DNA from: an uncultured Sphingomonadaceae bacterium
GTDB lineage: Bacteria > Pseudomonadota > Alphaproteobacteria > Sphingomonadales > Sphingomonadaceae
DNA length: 64,000 bases
Reading direction: 5' to 3'
Assembly: GCA_947497085.1 (NCBI GenBank)
Contig: CANMFE010000003.1
Location: forward strand, 62,001 to 126,000
Shown here: positions 59,352-64,000 of the stretch, piece after piece
Layout of the letters: each line of letters opens with the position of its first letter
Position numbering within the stretch: the stretch's first letter is position 1
Program-made: the position numbers and the translations under genes
The notes under the pieces: generated by a model
Told to the model about the DNA's origin: nothing
Seen by the model: the letters and a program-made list of their open reading frames with translations, nothing else
Databases searched by the model: none

Positions 59352-59885
59352 ATGACTCAACACACAGCGATTTTGGCGGGCGGCTGCTTCTGGTGCACTG
59401 AAGCCGTTTTCAAAGACGTTATGGGCGTTACCAAGGTCGAAAGCGGCTATATTGGCGGAGCCGCGGAAAACCCCACATACAAGGAAGTTTGCAGCGGCAC
59501 GACTGGCCATGCCGAGGCCATTCGCCTGACTTATGATGAGGACCAGGTCAGCTATGCCGACCTGCTCGACATGTTTTTCGCCACGCACGACCCGACCCAG
59601 CTCAACCGGCAGGGCAATGATGTGGGCACCCAATATCGCTCCGCCATTTTCCCGCTCAATGATATGCAGGAGACCGAAGCCAGAGCCGCTATTGAACGCG
59701 CTGCGGCCGATTGGCCTGCTCCGATTGTCACCACCATCGAACATGCCGACAACTGGTATGATGCCGAAAACTATCATCAGGAATATTGGGAAGGTGATGG
59801 CCAGCGCAATCCATATTGCCTTGCCATTATCCCGCCAAAGCTGCAAAAACTGCGCAAGAGTTTCGCTGACAAAGTAAAGTCCTGA
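59352..59885 (+). CDS. msrA: Peptide-methionine (S)-S-oxide reductase
   Basis: 177 residues with the catalytic GCFWCTE motif at the N-terminus, [11 protein letters not shown] and the terminal EDYHQ-like [10 protein letters not shown]. It repairs oxidised methionine. AGGAAAGGA lies about 9 bases before the ATG. Confidence 0.97.
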   Translation: MTQHTAILAGGCFWCTEAVFKDVMGVTKVESGYIGGAAENPTYKEVCSGTTGHAEAIRLTYDEDQVSYADLLDMFFATHDPTQLNRQGNDVGTQYRSAIFPLNDMQETEARAAIERAAADWPAPIVTTIEHADNWYDAENYHQEYWEGDGQRNPYCLAIIPPKLQKLRKSFADKVKS

Positions 59886-59901
59886 CCGGAAAGATATCCA
59901 T

Positions 59902-60768
59902 ATGAAGCCAATTCGTACCGCCGTTTTCCCCGTCGCGGGCCTGGGAACACGCTTTCTGCCAGCCACCAAGGTCGTACCCAAGGAAATGCTGCCTATAGTC
60001 GATAAACCACTCATCCAGTATGCGGTGGACGAAGCGATTGAAGCCGGTATTGAACATATGGTTTTTGTGACCGGGCGCGGCAAGGACATTATCGAGGACC
60101 ATTTCGATATTGCGTATGAGCTGCAACATACCATGGAAGTGCGCGGCAAGGATGTCAGCATATTGGATGGCACGCGGCTCAAGCCTGGCAAATCGACCTT
60201 TACCCGGCAGCAGGAACCGCTTGGTCTGGGGCATGCCATATGGTGCGCACGCGACGTGGTGGGCGATGATCCTTTCGCCATATTGCTGCCTGATGAATTC
60301 ATGCATGGCAGCCCGGGCTGTATGAAGCAGATGGTCAATGCCTATAAAAAGCTGGGCGGCAACCTTGTTTGCGCGCTTGAAATTCCCATGGAAAAAACCT
60401 CCAGCTATGGCGTGATTGACCCTGGCCAGCGCGATGGCGCAATCACCGAAGTCAAAGGCCTGGTCGAAAAGCCTGCCCCCGGCACCGCGCCATCCAACCT
60501 GATCCTGCCCGGTCGTTATATTTTGCAACCTGAAGTCATGAAGATACTCGAGACGCAAGAAGCAGGCGCAGGCGGCGAAATACAGCTGACCGACGCGATG
60601 GCGCATATGATCGGCAAACAGCCTTTCCATGGCGTGACATTTGATGGCCGCCGGTTCGACTGCGGCTCAAAAACCGGCTATATCGAAGCCAATCTGGCCT
60701 TGGCGCTGGACCGGGCGGAAATGCACGACGGCATTCGCGAAATGGCACTGCGCCTGCTGAATGAATGA
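59902..60768 (+). CDS. galU: UTP--glucose-1-phosphate uridylyltransferase
   Basis: 288 residues. PVAGLGTRFLPATKVVPKEM is the nucleotide-binding start; VDKPLIQYAVDEAIEAGIEH and the catalytic VEKP segment (GLVEKPAPGTAPSNL) follow. It makes UDP-glucose for polysaccharides and glycolipids. Confidence 0.97.
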   Translation: MKPIRTAVFPVAGLGTRFLPATKVVPKEMLPIVDKPLIQYAVDEAIEAGIEHMVFVTGRGKDIIEDHFDIAYELQHTMEVRGKDVSILDGTRLKPGKSTFTRQQEPLGLGHAIWCARDVVGDDPFAILLPDEFMHGSPGCMKQMVNAYKKLGGNLVCALEIPMEKTSSYGVIDPGQRDGAITEVKGLVEKPAPGTAPSNLILPGRYILQPEVMKILETQEAGAGGEIQLTDAMAHMIGKQPFHGVTFDGRRFDCGSKTGYIEANLALALDRAEMHDGIREMALRLLNE

Positions 60769-60810
60769 CCGTTCAAGCGCCATTCAGCGCAGGATGATAG
60801 GAAAAGCGGC

Positions 60811-61110
60811 ATGATGAAAAACCTGCATATTGGCTGTGTTATAGCCGCAGCCCTGCTTACCAGTGGCTGTGTATCAAGCATTGTGACTGCGCCTTTCAAG
60901 GCCGCTGGCACAGTTATTGAAACCGCCGTCGATGCCACCACCCAGACGCAGCAGGAAGCCGATGAAGATCGCGGCAAGCGATTGCGTATGGCAGAAAAAA
61001 ACGAAGAGAAACTGCGCAAGAAATGCGCAAAGGATCCTGATCATAAAAGCTGTAAAGCGCTTATGGAACTTGACCGCGAACGCGAGATCATACGCCGCAA
61101 GGACGATTGA
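60811..61110 (+). CDS. Small lipoprotein with coiled C-terminus
   Basis: 99 residues, lipobox TSGC at about 17-20. After VSSIVTAPFKAAGTVIETAV comes a highly charged helix (EDRGKRLRMAEKNEEKLRKK). It resembles small sphingomonad lipoproteins of unknown function (DUF6726-like, from memory). Confidence 0.75.
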   Translation: MMKNLHIGCVIAAALLTSGCVSSIVTAPFKAAGTVIETAVDATTQTQQEADEDRGKRLRMAEKNEEKLRKKCAKDPDHKSCKALMELDREREIIRRKDD

Positions 61111-61154
61111 AAGGGTCTGCCTGCACTCGCGAAAGCGGGTGTCTTGAGCTTGCC

Positions 61155-61260
61155 GAAAGGTCCCGCCCGAAAAAAGCTACACGAACCACAAGTAACGTAA
61201 AGCTGCGGGTTCTGGCAAAACCGCACCGTGGAAGGTCCCGCCCCTGAGCCGGAAGGTCCC
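61155..61260. repeat. Three spaced GGAAGGTCCCGCC motifs
   Basis: GAAAGGTCCCGCC (61155-61167), GGAAGGTCCCGCC (61230-61242) and GGAAGGTCCC (61251-61260), the reverse complement of the motifs at 42105-42214. The surrounding stretch (61111-61592) also carries CGCGAAAGCGGGTGTC-like dyads (about 61130 and 61304) and the aquaporin terminator; nothing coding is seen. Confidence 0.65.
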
Positions 61261-61510
61261 ACATTACCCTGTCCAGTATTCCGGCCTTTCGGCTGTCTGC
61301 GCCCGCGAAGGCGGGTGTCGAAAGGTCACGAATGCCGCACCCATAAACCCATGTTTTGCGTGTATTGCTGTTGGACTTGTCCAACACTGCCAGACACCGT
61401 TTCACAAGCAATCGGTCAGAATGTCAAAGAGCCGCACCTTGCCTAGCATGACTATTGCTGTGTAGGACAGTGGTTTGACGGGAGAGGCGCAGAGTCTGTC
61501 CAAAAATAAA

Positions 61511-61540
61511 AAGGCCGGAACCATTGCTGGCACCGGCCTT
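61511..61540 (-). terminator. Intrinsic terminator of the aquaporin gene
   Basis: AAGGCCGG and CCGGCCTT form an 8-bp stem; on the minus strand it is followed by TTTTATTTTTGG. It lies about 53 bases past the aqpZ stop. Confidence 0.82.
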
Positions 61541-61592
61541 CTCCCCCGTTCACCAAGGCGTCACAAGATATAGCGCCGCCCTGTGACGATCT

Positions 61593-62318
61593 TTATTCGG
61601 ACAGGCTTTCACCTTCAATATTCGGTTTTGCGCTCTTGTCTTGGCCCAGGAATTTATAGAACAGACCGCCGATAATGCCGCCTGCAATTGGCGCGACCCA
61701 GAACATCCAGAGCTGTGACAGGTAAATGCCGCCCTCAAGCAAAGCAGGTCCTGTGCTGCGCGCAGGGTTGACCGATGTGTTGGTCACCGGAATGCTAATC
61801 AGGTGGATAAGCGTAAGGCCCAGGCCGATCGCAATGGGCGCAAAGCCCGCTGGTGCGCGGCCATCCGTAGAGCCCATGATGATAACCAGGAAGAAAAAGG
61901 TCAGCAGGACCTCAATCATAAGGCCTGATTTGATATCAAAACCGCCGGGCGATGCTTCGCCCATGCCGTTGGAGGCAAGACCGCTCACTTCACCTGCACC
62001 CGACGCAATCATATATAGCGCGCCAGCAGCGAGGACAGCGCCCACAACCTGGGCAATGACATAGGCGGGAATGTCCTTTGCTTCAAAACGTCCGCCTGCC
62101 CATAAACCAAATGTCACGGCAGGGTTAAGATGACAGCCCGAAATATGGCCGATGCTGTACGCCATGGTCAAAACGGTCAGGCCGAATGCCAGCGATACCC
62201 CGACAAAGCCAATGCCAAGCTCCGGAAATGCTGCTGCAAGCACTGCGCTACCACAGCCGCCAAAGACCAGCCAGAACGTGCCGAACAGCTCGGCCAGACT
62301 ACGTTGCATTATAGACAT
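61593..62318 (-). CDS. aqpZ: Aquaporin Z
   Basis: 241 residues with six membrane spans and two NPA boxes ([10 protein letters not shown] and [12 protein letters not shown]). The aromatic/arginine filter residue R follows the second NPA, as in water-selective channels. The start [17 protein letters not shown] has a second in-frame ATG three codons on. Confidence 0.95.
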   Translation of the reverse strand: MSIMQRSLAELFGTFWLVFGGCGSAVLAAAFPELGIGFVGVSLAFGLTVLTMAYSIGHISGCHLNPAVTFGLWAGGRFEAKDIPAYVIAQVVGAVLAAGALYMIASGAGEVSGLASNGMGEASPGGFDIKSGLMIEVLLTFFFLVIIMGSTDGRAPAGFAPIAIGLGLTLIHLISIPVTNTSVNPARSTGPALLEGGIYLSQLWMFWVAPIAGGIIGGLFYKFLGQDKSAKPNIEGESLSE

Positions 62319-62428
62319 GTTTTCTCCCCCATAATTGATGCGTGCTACATAGCATTTCTACTGCGCATAAAATGTAAATAGATGTCAAATTGAATAAAGT
62401 ATCTTAATAAAGATATGTATACAGCCGT

Positions 62429-63388
62429 TTATATGGCTGCACGGTGCAGGCGATCATTTATGGCACGTCCTATGCCGCTATCAGGCACAGGGGCTATCGC
62501 GATAGCTTTTCTATCGCTCGCATCGGCCAGATGCAGCGCCGCGTAAAGCCGCGCGGCGGCCTGAGCAAGCGAAGCTGTGCCGGACAGGTTATAGTCCCCG
62601 CAAACATCTCCGAACCCGATATGGAATTCATCCGGGTTCGCCTGCACCGCATTGAGGCGCACTTTTTTGGATGGCGCATAGTGGCTCGCAAGCTGTCCGG
62701 GTGCTTCAATCTTGTCGGCTGTTACCGCCGCTGGCTTACTGCCCGTCACTGCTTCCAGCCGCGCAGTGTCAATCGGGCCTGGTCGCAATATCTGCCATGT
62801 GCCATCGCCGCGCACAGCAACAATGGTTGATTCCAGCCCCGCCTCGCAGGGACCGCCATCCAGGATAAGCGGGACTGCACCGCCTAAACTGCCCGCGACA
62901 TGCTGCGCGCTTGTCGGGCTGATCGAACCGCTACGGTTGGCCGATGGCGCCGCCAGCACAAGACGGCTTTCGCCCAGCACCGCCTGCATGACCGGATGTG
63001 CGGGTACGCGCACGGCTATGGTGGGCAGGCCTGCAGTCACAGCCGGGGCGATTCGCGCATCCCGCCTGAGCGGCAGGACCAGCGTCAACGGACCCGGCCA
63101 GAAATTTTTTGCAAGTTTTTCGGCAAGCGGCGGGAAGTCCGCAACCTCCCGCGCGACATCGATATGCGCGGCATGGACAATAAGCGGGTTGAAACTGGGC
63201 CTGCACTTTGCCGTATAAATGGACGCTACGGCATCTGCACTGCGCGCATTGGCGGCGAGGCCATATACGGTTTCGGTGGGCAGCGCGACAAGGCCATTCC
63301 CATGCAAAAGACGCACGGCCTCAGCCAATGCATCTTCATCCACATCGCGGATATTTGACCTGTTGCAAGGGTTTGAACCTACCGTCAT
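62429..63388 (-). CDS. Sua5/YrdC threonylcarbamoyl-AMP synthase
   Basis: 319 residues, the long Sua5 form. The YrdC domain (1-200) has ALPTETVYGLAAN, the KxR...SxxN ligand motif (KCRPSFNPL) and APSANRSGSISPT; a Sua5 C-terminal domain follows a linker with APGQLASHYAPSKK. It makes the t6A precursor for tRNAs reading ANN codons. Confidence 0.95.
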   Translation of the reverse strand: MTVGSNPCNRSNIRDVDEDALAEAVRLLHGNGLVALPTETVYGLAANARSADAVASIYTAKCRPSFNPLIVHAAHIDVAREVADFPPLAEKLAKNFWPGPLTLVLPLRRDARIAPAVTAGLPTIAVRVPAHPVMQAVLGESRLVLAAPSANRSGSISPTSAQHVAGSLGGAVPLILDGGPCEAGLESTIVAVRGDGTWQILRPGPIDTARLEAVTGSKPAAVTADKIEAPGQLASHYAPSKKVRLNAVQANPDEFHIGFGDVCGDYNLSGTASLAQAAARLYAALHLADASDRKAIAIAPVPDSGIGRAINDRLHRAAI

Positions 63389-63456
63389 AACCGCGCTATA
63401 GAGCGTTTAAACATTACGCGCAAAACATGAATGATTGAGAGCGAAAGCAGCATTAT

Positions 63457-64000
63457 ATGAACTACACACCGCCCACCAAGGAACAGCTTTTCGTTCTGGA
63501 ACATATCGCGGATATTGACGCACTGACCGGTCACGAAAAATTTGCCCACAGCACGAGCGATGTTGTCGAAGCCATTGCAGAAGGCCTGGGCCAGTTCGCC
63601 GCGCAGGAATATGCCCCGCTGAACCGCGATGGCGATACGATCGGCGCGAAATGGGATGATGGCAAAGTCACCATGCCGCCGGGTTTTCGCGAAGCCTATC
63701 AAAGTTTCGTGGAAACAGGGTTTGGCGCAATTGATGGCCCGGAGGAATTTGGCGGGCAGGACCTGCCCTTCACACTGGCCGCGCTCGCATTGGAGAATCT
63801 GGGCACCGCCAATATGGGCTTTTCGCTCGTCAACATGCTGACGCCCGGATCAATTGAATCGCTTATCGCACATGGGTCACAGGAACAAAAAGAACGCTGG
63901 CTGCCCAAATTGCTGACCGGCGAATGGACCGGCACGATGAACCTGACCGAGCCGCAGGCAGGGAGTGATGTCGGCGCGCTTCGCACCACTGCCGCGCCCA
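63457..64000 (+). CDS. Acyl-CoA dehydrogenase family protein (partial)
   Basis: The first 181 residues are present; the gene runs off the right edge. The helical N-terminal domain (MNYTPPTKEQLFVLEHIADI, GFGAIDGPEEFGGQDLPFTL) is followed by the beta domain MNLTEPQAGSDVGALRTTA, an FAD/substrate signature. The N-terminal extension of about 60 residues fits the DmdC-like (3-methylthiopropionyl-CoA dehydrogenase) branch, but many related enzymes act on other acyl-CoAs. Confidence 0.9.
   Translation, partial: MNYTPPTKEQLFVLEHIADIDALTGHEKFAHSTSDVVEAIAEGLGQFAAQEYAPLNRDGDTIGAKWDDGKVTMPPGFREAYQSFVETGFGAIDGPEEFGGQDLPFTLAALALENLGTANMGFSLVNMLTPGSIESLIAHGSQEQKERWLPKLLTGEWTGTMNLTEPQAGSDVGALRTTAAP

Overview
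The window is a chromosomal segment from an alphaproteobacterium, most likely order Sphingomonadales (genus not resolved). The evidence is a CtrA-type cell-cycle regulator start at the left edge, an NDUFA12/DUF2155/Aat block, a crtY-crtI-crtB carotenoid cluster, a DUF6632 protein, many sphingomonad-type conserved secreted proteins, and moderate GC. One sample line in thiC is 35/60 G+C; one in the toxin-antitoxin region is 26/60. All functional calls come from reading motifs and gene order; no database search was run.

Layout. 1-2.2 kb: ctrA start with its control region, then a divergent LysR regulator and pirin. 2.3-16.7 kb: transcription/translation core on the minus strand (secE, nusG, rplK, rplA, rplJ, rplL, rpoB, rpoC). 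It is interrupted by a secreted protein gene between rplA and rplJ, and by a plus-strand DUF2975/XRE cassette between rplL and rpoB. 16.8-25.5 kb: housekeeping genes (fatty acyl-AMP ligase, recX, DUF192, NDUFA12, DUF2155, aat, PilZ, tRNA-Trp, telA/xpaC). 25.5-27.3 kb: an NsrR-type nitric-oxide module (regulator, two operator-like 23-mers, group III truncated globin, membrane protein, DUF1971 cupin). 27.4-37.5 kb: S9 peptidase, lipoproteins, a YqiJ/flotillin pair, and a TPP riboswitch with thiC.

37.5-42.3 kb is the accessory zone. It holds an AT-richer toxin-antitoxin-SecB-like (TAC) operon with a palindromic operator, a GIY-YIG protein, and a module of an acidic HTH protein and a DUF6632 protein bracketed by direct repeats, with several inverted-repeat families. 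42.3-53.7 kb: an Asp/Glu racemase-like protein and a SRAP-like protein, both with altered catalytic residues, then lipocalin, DoxX, K+ channel, nuclease, hydrolase, ung, an AraC regulator, acyltransferase and a FabH-like synthase. 53.8-60.8 kb: DUF2141, sterol desaturase, crtY, crtI, a LOG-family gene and crtB, then msrA and galU. 60.8-64 kb: small lipoprotein, aquaporin, Sua5, and the start of an acyl-CoA dehydrogenase.

The most novel-looking signal is non-coding: three intergenic copies (about 17.26, 20.62 and 52.53 kb) of a modular element. Each has a perfect 36-bp-stem hairpin, 11-13-bp GCGTTGAAGCG motifs, a GNRA-tetraloop mini-hairpin and a conserved GCCGTGAGGGATAA module, shuffled in order and orientation. 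One copy also has 32-bp perfect terminal inverted repeats.
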